A stretch of 64,000 nucleotides of DNA from Candidatus Nitrosopelagicus sp. (lineage in GTDB: Archaea > Thermoproteota > Nitrososphaeria > Nitrososphaerales > Nitrosopumilaceae), in contig JAOJYB010000001.1 in assembly GCA_028242535.1 (NCBI GenBank), positions 62,001 to 126,000 of the forward strand. Reading direction: 5' to 3'. Made by a program: the position numbers and the translations under genes. Every line of letters begins with the position of its first letter. The stretch's first letter is position 1. The notes under the pieces are model-generated. The model was not told where the DNA came from, did no database searches, and was given only the letters and a program-made list of their open reading frames with translations. This document shows, in pieces, positions 9,450-19,472 of this stretch.

Positions 9450-10118
9450 CTAAATAAAAATGGTTTTTTCATATTCATAAGCAAGTCTACTGGCAACAAG
9501 ATGAGCTTCTAAAGATGAATCATTTATTGAAAATGATTCCTCTATGATTTTTTCGGTTTCATTACTAAAATGACCTTTTTGAAATCCACCTAGTATAATA
9601 CATGAGTTTTCTTCAATTTGTTTAACCAATTTATCAAGACTAATTTTTTGACCTTGGGTTGTTAATCCAATTATTTGAGTTGGTTTGATTTTTGATACCA
9701 ATTGAGATAAGGAAGAATTTTTCATTTCCATTAGAATTTCATCTTCAGATTCAATTTTTTTGGTAAGGAATAATTTTTCCATCAATCCCTGGAATCTATG
9801 GTAAGATTTTGGTAAACGAGTGTTATTGTTAATAGAAATAACTTCATCATTTACAGTATGAACAAAGACTTTGATTTTATTTTTATAAAATACAGGAGTT
9901 GTGCAAAGAGATAGTAATGTTAAATGTATGATATCAGGTCTTCCACGTTTAATTTCATTATCAAGTCCCTTCATAGCACCAAAATGCCAAGAATTATCGA
10001 GTAATGTATTAGAAGAATTTTTTTTGAATTTTTTTGAATATGATGTCACAGAAGGATGATTATGTATTTTCTTAGGTATTAGTTCAAGAGATGATTCTGC
10101 TAGAATGATGTAAAGCAT
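9450..10118 (-). CDS. rRNA small-subunit pseudouridine N1-methyltransferase Nep1/Emg1
   Basis: LILAESSLELIP-like N-terminus, RGRPDIIHLTLL, LPKSYHRFQGLMEKL, ILGGFQKGHFS. Confidence 0.9.
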   Translation of the reverse strand: MLYIILAESSLELIPKKIHNHPSVTSYSKKFKKNSSNTLLDNSWHFGAMKGLDNEIKRGRPDIIHLTLLSLCTTPVFYKNKIKVFVHTVNDEVISINNNTRLPKSYHRFQGLMEKLFLTKKIESEDEILMEMKNSSLSQLVSKIKPTQIIGLTTQGQKISLDKLVKQIEENSCIILGGFQKGHFSNETEKIIEESFSINDSSLEAHLVASRLAYEYEKTIFI

Positions 10119-10122
10119 TTGA

Positions 10123-11265
10123 TTATTGTGGGATGTTTGTTTTTAGTTGTTCCCATGCTGGTTTTGCGTTTTGATTTGTATCTATTAATCCAGAATTGCA
10201 GAGATATTCATCAATTCTTTCTAAACGAAATGAATTACTTGAAAAACCAGAACCTCCTACACTTTGGATGTCTTGAGAGATACAACTTCCTTTTGGTTTA
10301 TCAAACAATCGAGAAACAGTGAAAAATTCAATTTGTGATTCATTTTCTTCAAAAAAGTTTAAGCTGGATTTGATGAATTGTTCTTGATGTATATCATATC
10401 CATTAACAAATTCGGAGGTACTCCAACTAATTTCAAAAAATGCCAATTTTTGTGAAGAGAATATTTCCAGAGTTTTTTCAAGATCACCTATGGCCTCCAG
10501 TGGAGTTCTGTCAATGTCACCAACTGTATCTGTAGGTTTGTATGAGAGAGCTATAAAATCACCCATTTCCAGTTTCGGTGTTAGTTCAAATGAACCACCA
10601 GGTTCCATACCTTTGTTTACTATATTTTCAAGAGACATACTATTTCCAATTTTTACATCAGGATGATTTAATTTGATTTCTGATGAGACATTATTAAAAA
10701 ATTCCACATAGGATGGAATTGTACCAGTTCCTCTTTGGAAGTAATAATCAATGTCTGCTGCAAATATTACATAATCTATATTTTCATATCTAGAAAGAAT
10801 TGCATCTAATACTCTAATAGTGTCAGTCTCAAGAGATTTTCCAATTATTTGATTTCCCATCCATGATGGGAAGGGACCCAATCTATCTGCATTAATTACT
10901 GAAAGATATAATGTTGTTTTGAGATTATATTTTTCATTTAGTTTCATCATGATATCAGTAACACGCCAATCAAAGTTTCCTTTTTCAGGTTCCAATTGAT
11001 CCCAATGTATATACAAATTTGTGCGCCCAATTCCAGATGTAGAAGCAATTTTGTATGAATTTTCTATATCATCAATACTTGTTGGTGGATTTATGGTATT
11101 AATCACTAGACCAATCTTTTCATTTTGAGATATCTGTTCACTCTGTGATATTTGGTCATTCTGTGATGAGATAGTATCAATTGAGTCATTTTTTGTTAGA
11201 AAGTATGCAGATGAACCACCTATTGCAACGACTAAAATTACAATTCCAATAATTTTACTATTCAA
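10123..11265 (-). CDS. Membrane-anchored extracytoplasmic protein with TIM-barrel glycosidase-like fold
   Basis: N-terminal TM helix; IYIHWDQLEPEKGNFDWRVTD-type motif; function uncertain. Confidence 0.55.
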   Translation of the reverse strand: MNSKIIGIVILVVAIGGSSAYFLTKNDSIDTISSQNDQISQSEQISQNEKIGLVINTINPPTSIDDIENSYKIASTSGIGRTNLYIHWDQLEPEKGNFDWRVTDIMMKLNEKYNLKTTLYLSVINADRLGPFPSWMGNQIIGKSLETDTIRVLDAILSRYENIDYVIFAADIDYYFQRGTGTIPSYVEFFNNVSSEIKLNHPDVKIGNSMSLENIVNKGMEPGGSFELTPKLEMGDFIALSYKPTDTVGDIDRTPLEAIGDLEKTLEIFSSQKLAFFEISWSTSEFVNGYDIHQEQFIKSSLNFFEENESQIEFFTVSRLFDKPKGSCISQDIQSVGGSGFSSNSFRLERIDEYLCNSGLIDTNQNAKPAWEQLKTNIPQ

Positions 11266-11308
11266 TAAGAGTTGAAATGAACATGTATTCTAAAATGTTG
11301 TTATTTTC

Positions 11309-13963
11309 TTATCCAGAAGTACATCCACTATATCCACATTCAATACAAATGTGACAACCCTCAGTTAAGACAAGAGTATTCTTACAGGTTGGGCATAATT
11401 TTTCTTCTATTTCAGGTTCTGCCATTACATGATCTTTTCGAGGAAGTTCTTGTGGTGTAGTCACTTTGAGTGCGTCGTTAATCTGTTTTAGGATGTAGGG
11501 GTTTTTGATATTATTTGTAATATAATCATGCAGATAGTCAGTAGCAGTAACTTCAAATGTTTTTTGAGAATTTTCACCTGTCATGTGAAGTACCTGTTTA
11601 TGTCTTGAACCATCACGATAAACGGTAATTCCTTTTAGACCTAATTCATGAGCCAACAGATATGCTGCTTTGACATCTTCGGCAGAAACATCATTTGGCA
11701 TATTGATTGTCTTTGCAATAGCATTTCCAATCCAGTCTTGCCATACTGCCTGAGCCATTAAATGATCAGTCCAATGAATATCCATTGCAGTAACAAAGAT
11801 GTTCTGAATCCATTCTGGAATTTCATCAAGTCCTTTTACTGAACCATAGTTATCAGCAACTTTTGCCAATAATTCCTCACTGTAAAGACCATTTTCCTTT
11901 AGAACTTCTTCAAATATTTTATTTGTATAAAAGAATCTTCCAACAGTGACACGTTTTTCAAATACAAGGGCAAATGTTGGTTCCATTCCATTTGAACAAT
12001 CTGCTAACATAGATAATGTTCCTGTTGGCGCAACAGTGGTTGTAAGAACATGTCGAATTCCATGTTTCTGGATTTTTGTAATTAGAGCATCCCAATCATA
12101 ATAATGTCTTTGTTTTGGTTTTTCATAATATCCAGCAATTGGAATTTTACCTTCAGGATATTCTGTCTTTGAACAAAGTGGGAATGCTCCACGAGATTGT
12201 GCTAAAGCAACACTTTCTTCCATTGAATAATATGATAATGCTTCAGATAGTTTACCCATAAACTCGTAACCTTCTCTTGAGTTGTAGGAAATTCGTAATT
12301 TGTATAACAAGTCTGCAACACCCATTACACCAAGACCAATTCTTCGTGATTCTTTTGATGCGACATTAATCTCTGGAACCGGATAGTGATTTACATCAAT
12401 TACATTGTCTAAGAATCGAGTTGTCTTTCTAATAATTTCTTCATATTTTTGCCAATCAAATTCGTATTGTCCATCTGCCGTTCGTTTTGTGAGATTTGCT
12501 AAATTAATTGATCCTAAATTACATGATTCGTAAGGATAGAGACTTTGTTCGCCACAAGGGTTTGTTGCTTTAAGTGGTCCACCACGTGCTTTAGCAAATA
12601 CATTGTATTTGTTAATTAAATCAAAGAAAATTAAACCAGGTTCTGCACTTTTCCATGCAGATGTTGCAATAAGATCAATTAGATGATGTGCATTGATTTC
12701 ACGTACTGGACTTTGATCTCGAGTACTTCGTAGTGTGTACATACTATCTTCATTGTCTACAAGTGCGCTCCAAAAGTCACCCCAAATTCCAACACTGACA
12801 TTAAAGTTCTCTAGAACACCAGGTTCTGTTTTGTTAGTAATGAATTTCTCAATGTCTGGATGAGATACATCCATGATTCCCATGTTTGCACCTCTTCTCT
12901 TTCCTCCTTGTTTAATGACATCAGTAACAGTATTGATAATATTCATGAATGATACAGGACCAGAAGCAACACCAGATGTAGATGCGACAATATCACCTTC
13001 CTCTCTTAATTCTGAATAATTAATTCCAACACCACCACCTGATTTGAAAATTAATGCAGCATCAGATGTAGTCTTCATTATTTGTGCCATATCATCAGGC
13101 ATTCCCAATACAAAACATGCAGATAGTTGTCCAAGACGTCCACCAGCATTCATCATAGTAGGTGAGTTTGGTAAGAAAACTTGGTTTACCATTAAATCAA
13201 AGTATTCTGTAATTCTTGTACCATAATTTGTAAATTCTTTTGCTGCAAGTTTTGTTAATAGATCTTTAAAGCTAATCTTTGCTTGGCCTTTTTGTGCAAT
13301 ATCGATATAGCCATTTACTAAACCTCTAAAATGATATTGATTGAGATAATATTCATCAATTTTGAATTTGTAATTGAATTGATCTAATTTTGTAAGATAT
13401 TCTTTTGCTTCCTCAACATTTTGTGGAGTATTACCTGCTAGATTGAAAATAGATGAATCATGTAAAAGATCACCAATTGTGATTAAAACTGCAACTCTTT
13501 CAAATAATTGAGTTGGATTTTCAGTAATCTCATTTTTATTATTTCTGAATAGATATCTAGATGCTAATACTCGGAGACAATTAAGATCAAACTCTTTTGA
13601 AACAGGATCTAGAACTTTTGTATTAAGAACCTTCATCTTCGCATCACGAATCTTTCGTCTCTCATGCCTATACAGGATGTATGATTTTGCAATCTCACTG
13701 TGTCCTTGTTCTATCAAGGTGGATTCAACCATATCTTGGATATCTTCAACGCTTGGAGGATTTTCAGTACCAAATCCTTGAGATGATAACTTGCTTAGAA
13801 CGCCGTCGGTTAGGGTTTGTGCAAGATCACGATCACCTTCACTGGTTGCAAGTAGTGCTTTATAGATCGCAGTTGTAATTTTATCCTGATCAAACTTTGT
13901 TGTGTTACCATTTCTCTTTCGTATTTCCGCGAAAGATGACTCTATCTGTGAATTTTCAACCAA
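11309..13963 (-). CDS. nrdJ: Adenosylcobalamin-dependent (class II) ribonucleoside-diphosphate reductase, ATP-cone N-terminus, TTG start
   Basis: SGGGVGINYSELR, NPCGEQSLYPYESCNLGSINLANL, VAPTGTLSMLADCSNGMEP; C-terminal CPTCKNT...CIECGYSGCTSG. Confidence 0.95.
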   Translation of the reverse strand: MVENSQIESSFAEIRKRNGNTTKFDQDKITTAIYKALLATSEGDRDLAQTLTDGVLSKLSSQGFGTENPPSVEDIQDMVESTLIEQGHSEIAKSYILYRHERRKIRDAKMKVLNTKVLDPVSKEFDLNCLRVLASRYLFRNNKNEITENPTQLFERVAVLITIGDLLHDSSIFNLAGNTPQNVEEAKEYLTKLDQFNYKFKIDEYYLNQYHFRGLVNGYIDIAQKGQAKISFKDLLTKLAAKEFTNYGTRITEYFDLMVNQVFLPNSPTMMNAGGRLGQLSACFVLGMPDDMAQIMKTTSDAALIFKSGGGVGINYSELREEGDIVASTSGVASGPVSFMNIINTVTDVIKQGGKRRGANMGIMDVSHPDIEKFITNKTEPGVLENFNVSVGIWGDFWSALVDNEDSMYTLRSTRDQSPVREINAHHLIDLIATSAWKSAEPGLIFFDLINKYNVFAKARGGPLKATNPCGEQSLYPYESCNLGSINLANLTKRTADGQYEFDWQKYEEIIRKTTRFLDNVIDVNHYPVPEINVASKESRRIGLGVMGVADLLYKLRISYNSREGYEFMGKLSEALSYYSMEESVALAQSRGAFPLCSKTEYPEGKIPIAGYYEKPKQRHYYDWDALITKIQKHGIRHVLTTTVAPTGTLSMLADCSNGMEPTFALVFEKRVTVGRFFYTNKIFEEVLKENGLYSEELLAKVADNYGSVKGLDEIPEWIQNIFVTAMDIHWTDHLMAQAVWQDWIGNAIAKTINMPNDVSAEDVKAAYLLAHELGLKGITVYRDGSRHKQVLHMTGENSQKTFEVTATDYLHDYITNNIKNPYILKQINDALKVTTPQELPRKDHVMAEPEIEEKLCPTCKNTLVLTEGCHICIECGYSGCTSG

Positions 13964-13967
13964 TTAT

Positions 13968-14017
13968 AATCCCCAAGAACATCTTAAACAGAACAGCTTA
14001 AAAATTCTTTGGGGATT
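13968..14017. promoter_or_regulatory. Inverted repeat AATCCCCAAGAA...TTCTTTGGGGATT over the nrdJ promoter/start region
   Basis: 12/13-bp arms (one bulged T) separated by 25 bp, beginning 5 bp upstream of the TTG start. Confidence 0.6.
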
Positions 14018-14214
14018 AATTTTGCAACAATGGGTAAATTAATTTCACAACGAAAAATTTCGTAGCATTTCATAGATTTTCATAGTGGTAATTATAAAAT
14101 CAAGTTCTAGATTTTGTTTTCAGATTGATCGAAACGAATATCGGATCAGAAAGTAGTACAAAAGCAAGAATACTAATTACTCAAAGTTTCATGCCTAAAA
14201 ATTCCTAATGGAAT

Positions 14215-16302
14215 TTATTTTGTGTGTTTAATTGGTTTAAATGACGAAATTAGTGAAGATGCTTTTTCAATCGCCTTTTTTATATCATCTTCTTTGGCTT
14301 TTGGGTCAAATGGAAGTTTTACAAGTAAGCCACCATCCAATATCTTTGAGATTTTGTTATATTCAGATATAATATCACTTTTAGCAGTTAATTTACCGAG
14401 TTCAACATAGTTTAATTCCAATCCTTGAGAATAAAGATCACCGTCTAAGACATCCATAATTGAGTTCTTACCATATTTTTCACTATCAAGTATAACAAAT
14501 CTTGTTAATTCATCACTATCAACCATTGCAATAGATACATCAATTCCCATCTCTTGACCTTTTTTATGTGCAATGTCAACTGCAGTTTCTAAGACTTTGT
14601 TTAGAATTTCTTTTCCTGCTTTGTCATCTTTATGTCCAAGTATTTTGTAAACGGCTTCTTTCAATCCGACAAGATTAAGAATTAAAGAAGAATTATTTTT
14701 TTGCATGAATTGAGTTTTTTCTGCAAGTATTGGATTTACACCACGTCTAATTAGATCAGAAACATCTTTGTTGCGTGTTACCATTGCAGCAATTGCAGGT
14801 TTCATTAGTAGGACAAGTCTAGCTCTGAAGTAAGTTTCATCTTTACTTGATTCAAGTGCTAAACGTGGAAGGTTGATAGATAATGATCCTAGTTTTATTG
14901 ATGGTTCAGAAGTTTTGCTAGAGTGTCTGATTGCATTAGTTGAGGACATTCCTTTAGAGAATGTTACATTTCCACCATGAGATATAATTTGTGCAAGTAT
15001 GTCGGAATGATCACTAACTTTTCCTTTCTCATAATCAACAACTAATCCAATTTTTGGTGCAGGAGTTGCTTTGACAAAAGTGTTGTATGCAGAGAAGATT
15101 GTATTAATTAATTTTTTATCACCTGATAGTGGGACTCTAAAGGATAGGATGGTTGGGGATTTATCAAGACTAGTAGAAATAGACGACATTGTAAAGACAT
15201 CTACAAGCGTTTTTTCAATGTCAGAATGTATTTTTGAGAATTTTCCAACTACCGCAGCTAAATCATCGATTACTATTTCTTGTGATGATTCTTTTGATAA
15301 TAAATTAAAGATCATTGGAAGTAATTTTCCTAAGTCATGAAGTGTTTTTGGTGCAGGAATTCTTGTAACTCCAGGACACTTGTCTTTTAGATCAATTCCC
15401 TCATCAATCAGTTCTTTGAGGTTGAGGAATATGGTATCAGGAATTAATGACCATAAACCCAGATTAGAGATATGTAATTCGCCAGATAGGTGAGAATCAG
15501 CTATATCTTTTGGTAATGTATTCGTAAGTAGGTATTCAGCTAGAGTATTTTTTCCACTACTGAATAGTATATCTTCAACACCATTTCGGATATTTTCAAC
15601 ATTTGTGAACATTTCTTGAATGTCAAATACAGGCATTCCAAGTCTTGCAAGTTTATTTCTATATTCTTCATGACCATGCTCCAATAAGACATTGTTTACC
15701 ATTTCACGAATTAATGAGCCGGTAAGATATGTTGTCTGAAATTTGTAGATTCTGTTTTCTACTTCCTCTGTAATTTTTTGTGATAATTCAAGTGGAAGAC
15801 TTCCTTCACGTACTAGAGATTGAATGATTTTGTCAGAGTTGAATTCCTCAATGGAATCGTGTGACGTTCTGACATACATTTTTCCACTTTCTATGATAGA
15901 TCTCTCTTCAATTTGTCTGGCTAGACTTAGAACCAGTTTTCCAAGATTTGTAATAGTATAACGTCTTTCAGACTTGTTTAATGCAACAAGGGATTGTCTA
16001 AGAAGTTTTCTCAAATGATAAGCAAATTTACCACTTTCTTTTTTTGATTTAAAGCCTGCTAGAGATTTTAGCTCAGAATAGGTCAAAGGACCCTTAGAGT
16101 TTAAGATTCTCAAAATATCTATTCTGTTTGGACTGGCCATAACAGAAAAAATCATTCTAACACGTTTCGATGTTGATTGTAGACGACCATCACCTTGAGT
16201 ATCATCACCCAATTCTAGATCGTTATCGTCAACGTCAACGTCAACGTCAACGTCGACATCCATTTCTAATTCTTCTTCAAAACCTGCGTCCTGCTTCCCC
16301 AT
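14215..16302 (-). CDS. ArsR-like HTH + ATP-cone + degenerate anaerobic RNR (NrdD)-like protein, probable transcription regulator
   Basis: HTH MASPNRIDILRILNSKGPLTYSELK; ATP-cone MYVRTSHDSIEEFNSDKIIQSL...; NrdD-like HLSGELHISNLGLW, LGSLSINLPRLALES, LNLVGLKEAVYK; one Cys in 695 aa and no C-terminal glycyl-radical/Zn motif. Confidence 0.8.
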   Translation of the reverse strand: MGKQDAGFEEELEMDVDVDVDVDVDDNDLELGDDTQGDGRLQSTSKRVRMIFSVMASPNRIDILRILNSKGPLTYSELKSLAGFKSKKESGKFAYHLRKLLRQSLVALNKSERRYTITNLGKLVLSLARQIEERSIIESGKMYVRTSHDSIEEFNSDKIIQSLVREGSLPLELSQKITEEVENRIYKFQTTYLTGSLIREMVNNVLLEHGHEEYRNKLARLGMPVFDIQEMFTNVENIRNGVEDILFSSGKNTLAEYLLTNTLPKDIADSHLSGELHISNLGLWSLIPDTIFLNLKELIDEGIDLKDKCPGVTRIPAPKTLHDLGKLLPMIFNLLSKESSQEIVIDDLAAVVGKFSKIHSDIEKTLVDVFTMSSISTSLDKSPTILSFRVPLSGDKKLINTIFSAYNTFVKATPAPKIGLVVDYEKGKVSDHSDILAQIISHGGNVTFSKGMSSTNAIRHSSKTSEPSIKLGSLSINLPRLALESSKDETYFRARLVLLMKPAIAAMVTRNKDVSDLIRRGVNPILAEKTQFMQKNNSSLILNLVGLKEAVYKILGHKDDKAGKEILNKVLETAVDIAHKKGQEMGIDVSIAMVDSDELTRFVILDSEKYGKNSIMDVLDGDLYSQGLELNYVELGKLTAKSDIISEYNKISKILDGGLLVKLPFDPKAKEDDIKKAIEKASSLISSFKPIKHTK
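16228..16257. repeat. GTCAAC hexanucleotide microsatellite (4 exact units + GTCGAC)
   Basis: Encodes the DVDVDVDVDVD acidic tract. Confidence 0.9.
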
Positions 16303-16366
16303 TGAGTTTGTAAAGAAAAAATTAGGTATTAAGGCTTGTTGTTACTAATACATAGATCAAAAAAGA

Positions 16367-16528
16367 TCATTTCTCTTCAACATCTAAAGAAAATTCTGAT
16401 GTAGACAAAGTGTGATTACATGATGGACATTTATTGTTGTAATGTTTTAGAACATCTTTAACAGACTTTAACATTTTCATTGCAAAGATCTTTTCTCCAC
16501 ATTTTCCACAAATAATTTCTACCGCCAT
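16367..16528 (-). CDS. Small zinc-ribbon protein (53 aa)
   Basis: Hand translation MAVEIICGKCGEKIFAMKMLKSVKDVLKHYNNKCPSCNHTLSTSEFSLDVEEK; not in supplied ORF track. Confidence 0.65.
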   Translation of the reverse strand: MAVEIICGKCGEKIFAMKMLKSVKDVLKHYNNKCPSCNHTLSTSEFSLDVEEK

Positions 16529-16597
16529 AATAAATCAATATTTAGATGACAATTAAAAATTGCGGAAATTTTTTTTAATAAATTCAATAAAATTGAT

Positions 16598-16984
16598 TTA
16601 CTGTTTTTCTAAGACAATTCCACGTTCATCAAAACCCATGATTTTGATAGACGTACCAATTGGTAGATCTTCAGGAGTAGGTATTTTGCCTAAAAATCCA
16701 GATACCCTGATACCTGAATCATCTAATTCCATAACAACCCAAGCATATGGAGCCAAGTTCTCAAATCCTGCAGGAGGTACAGTCATTATTGTATATGTGA
16801 CAACTTTTCCAGTTCCTTTTAAAATCGAGTTCTCAAATCCTTTGTTTCCACATTTTTTACAATAATAAACAGTTGCAAGATGTAACTCATCACATTTAGT
16901 ACACTTTCTAGCAAGAATGTTACCAGCCTTTGCTGCTTCTATAAACTCAGGTTTTGCAGACAATTTACACACTTTGGAATACAT
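16598..16984 (-). CDS. DUF35 OB-fold/zinc-ribbon acyl-CoA-binding partner protein
   Basis: CTKCDELHLATVYYCKKCG, GKVVTYTIMTVPPAGFE; adjoins thiolase. Confidence 0.85.
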   Translation of the reverse strand: MYSKVCKLSAKPEFIEAAKAGNILARKCTKCDELHLATVYYCKKCGNKGFENSILKGTGKVVTYTIMTVPPAGFENLAPYAWVVMELDDSGIRVSGFLGKIPTPEDLPIGTSIKIMGFDERGIVLEKQ

Positions 16985-18125
16985 GAACTGCACAACTTGC
17001 TCCGGTAGCACCAAAGTTTTGTGTCAATCCGATTTTTGCGTCATTAACGGTTCTTTCACCAGATTTTCCAGTTAGTTGCTCAAATACTTCAACAACTTGG
17101 CCAACACCAGTTGCACCAATTGGATGTCCTTTTGATTTTAAACCACCAGAGGGATTAATAGGAATTGAACCGTTTAATTTAGTCTCACCGTTTCTTGCAG
17201 CTGTTGCACCAGTACCTTTCTCAAAGAAACCTAGATCTTCAGTGTCAACCACTTCTGCAACAGTAAAGCAATCATGAACTTCAGCAAAGTCAACATCTTT
17301 TGCAGTAATTCCGGCCATCTTGTATGCTGCTTCTGCTGCAATTTTTGTACTTGGAATAGTTGTTAATTTTTCACGTCCTTGTAATGCTGCTGGAGAACCA
17401 CCACGTCCAGAACCAATTACTTTGACATAGTCTTTTGAATGTTCTTTAGCAAATTTTTCATTACATAAGATTACAGAACTTGCCCCATCAGAGAATGGAC
17501 AGCAATCATATAATTTTAAAGGACTTGCAACTACTGCAGAATTCATTACATCATCAATAGTAATTTTTTTTCTTAAGTGTGCTTTAGGATTTAATATGCC
17601 ATTTTCGTGATTCTTAACTGCAACACTTGCAAGATCTTCTTCGGTTGCATCAAATTCATGTAGATATGCACGTGCCATTGATGCAAACAAACCAGGGAAT
17701 GATGCACCTGCTTGACCTTCATAAAAGAAATCAGAACAATAAGAAAAGTAGGTTGTTGTCCAGTCAGTACCTGTATGTGTAACTTTCTCAGTACCAGTAA
17801 CTAGTACAGCATCATAAAATCCTGCTGCAACATTTGCAAATGCTTCTCTAAAAGAAACAGAACCACTTCCGCATGCAGATTCAATAGAAAGTGAAGGACA
17901 TTCAGAAATACCTAGATTACTCATAACAACAGGACCCAAATGAACTTGCTTATCTGCTACACCAAATACATTAGATATGTAACCTGCTTGGATCTCTTTA
18001 GGCTCAATACCAGCACTTTCAATTGCACCAACAGATGCTTGTAGTGTAATATCAGAGATACTATCATCAAGTTTTCCATATTTGGTGCTACCTCCACCTA
18101 AAACACAAACACTTTCTAGTTCCAC
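16965..18125 (-). CDS. Thiolase / acetyl-CoA acetyltransferase (SCPx-like)
   Basis: SIESACGSGSVSFREA, EVHDCFTVAE, NPSGGLKSKGHPIGATG. Confidence 0.92.
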   Translation of the reverse strand: MELESVCVLGGGSTKYGKLDDSISDITLQASVGAIESAGIEPKEIQAGYISNVFGVADKQVHLGPVVMSNLGISECPSLSIESACGSGSVSFREAFANVAAGFYDAVLVTGTEKVTHTGTDWTTTYFSYCSDFFYEGQAGASFPGLFASMARAYLHEFDATEEDLASVAVKNHENGILNPKAHLRKKITIDDVMNSAVVASPLKLYDCCPFSDGASSVILCNEKFAKEHSKDYVKVIGSGRGGSPAALQGREKLTTIPSTKIAAEAAYKMAGITAKDVDFAEVHDCFTVAEVVDTEDLGFFEKGTGATAARNGETKLNGSIPINPSGGLKSKGHPIGATGVGQVVEVFEQLTGKSGERTVNDAKIGLTQNFGATGASCAVHVFQSV

Positions 18126-18197
18126 GAAAATTTGCTGACCTCGTCCCTATAAAAATTGATCAAGTAATTTCATTAACTTAAAACATTTCTAAGAGAT

Positions 18198-18638
18198 ATG
18201 AGAAAAAAGATCCAAGTTTCTGTTACAAAATCTGAAAAACGAAATGTAACAAAATCAACTAAAAAAATTGTGGATAACTTTAAGACAGAAATTGATCAAT
18301 ACTATGATGAAAATGGGTTTGTTTCATTTTCTGTAAAGAGTAAAAAGTACATAATTTTAGGAACGAATTCGCCAAAAGAAAGCATATGTGAATGCCCAGA
18401 ATGTCACATAGGACAATTATCAGTCATAAGATCAATCACAACAAAGAAACGATTCATAGGATGTACAAATTATCAAAATGGTTGTAAAGCATCAGCACCA
18501 CTATTACAAAAAGCGATGCTAAAAGTTCTAAAAACTAAATGTCCAGAGTGTCAATGGCCAACTGTGATTTTTAGATATTCAAGAAAACAAGAGTGGAGAA
18601 GACAGTGTGCGAATATGAAATGTAAAACTAGATCTTAA
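18198..18638 (+). CDS. Stand-alone topoisomerase IA-type C4 zinc-ribbon protein
   Basis: CECPECHIGQLSVIRSITTKKRFIGCTNYQNGCKAS; CPECQWP...CANMKC. Confidence 0.75.
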   Translation: MRKKIQVSVTKSEKRNVTKSTKKIVDNFKTEIDQYYDENGFVSFSVKSKKYIILGTNSPKESICECPECHIGQLSVIRSITTKKRFIGCTNYQNGCKASAPLLQKAMLKVLKTKCPECQWPTVIFRYSRKQEWRRQCANMKCKTRS

Positions 18639-19437
18639 AATCAGAATAAATATCTGTTCGTCTATTCTTTAGTAAAGGTAATTTTTTTCTAACTTCATAA
18701 ACTTTATCCAAAGTGATGTTAACATAGCCAATTCCTTGACGCTTTTTCATATCTAATAATACACGACCATATGGATCAACTGCTAAACTTCGTCCAGAAT
18801 ATACGTGACCTAAATGATCAGGTGCAATTACATAACATCCATTTTCAATTGCACGTGATTTGTTTAACGTTAACCAATGTTCTTCTTTCATAGGACCATT
18901 TACCCATGCAGAGGGTACAACCAAAATTTCTGTACCAGATGATGCTAATGTTCTTGACATTTCAGGGAATCGTAAATCATAACAAATGAGCATTCCCATT
19001 TTCCCAACAGAAGTTTTTGTAGGTAATGGTATTACTGAACCTGATGACATCTTATCAGATTCTTTGAAACCTAAAGCATCGTAAAGGTGAATTTTTCTAT
19101 ATTTCCCAGTTATCTCTCCTTTTTTGTTTATTATGAATGAAGTGTCATATACACGATCTTTTTTTCTACTCTTTTCATACATTGTACCTACTATACCAAT
19201 TGAATTATCCTTTGCAGATTCTGCAACGGTTGATACAAATTCTCCATTAATTGTTTCAGCTTCTTGTGCAACTTGTCTTGCTGTTTGTGTTGATGGAGTG
19301 TAAAACATCATGTATTCTGGAAAAGTACACATATCAGCACCATTTTTTGCTGCTTGTTTTATGTAATCTAAAATTTTTGGAAGATTTTTTTTCTTCTCAG
19401 TTGATGCTTTGAATTGTACAATTGCAATCTTTGACAT
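18628..19437 (-). CDS. Carbon-nitrogen hydrolase (nitrilase/Nit family)
   Basis: CTFPEYM (Glu), KYRKIHLYD (Lys), MLICYDLRFPEMSR (Cys). Confidence 0.92.
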   Translation of the reverse strand: MSKIAIVQFKASTEKKKNLPKILDYIKQAAKNGADMCTFPEYMMFYTPSTQTARQVAQEAETINGEFVSTVAESAKDNSIGIVGTMYEKSRKKDRVYDTSFIINKKGEITGKYRKIHLYDALGFKESDKMSSGSVIPLPTKTSVGKMGMLICYDLRFPEMSRTLASSGTEILVVPSAWVNGPMKEEHWLTLNKSRAIENGCYVIAPDHLGHVYSGRSLAVDPYGRVLLDMKKRQGIGYVNITLDKVYEVRKKLPLLKNRRTDIYSDFKI

Positions 19438-19472
19438 GATTAATCTAAAAATTATGAAAATAAAAAGATAGT

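Noticed and set aside
13044-13878. Plus-strand ORFs inside nrdJ
   Set aside because: Shadow ORFs opposite conserved RNR motifs
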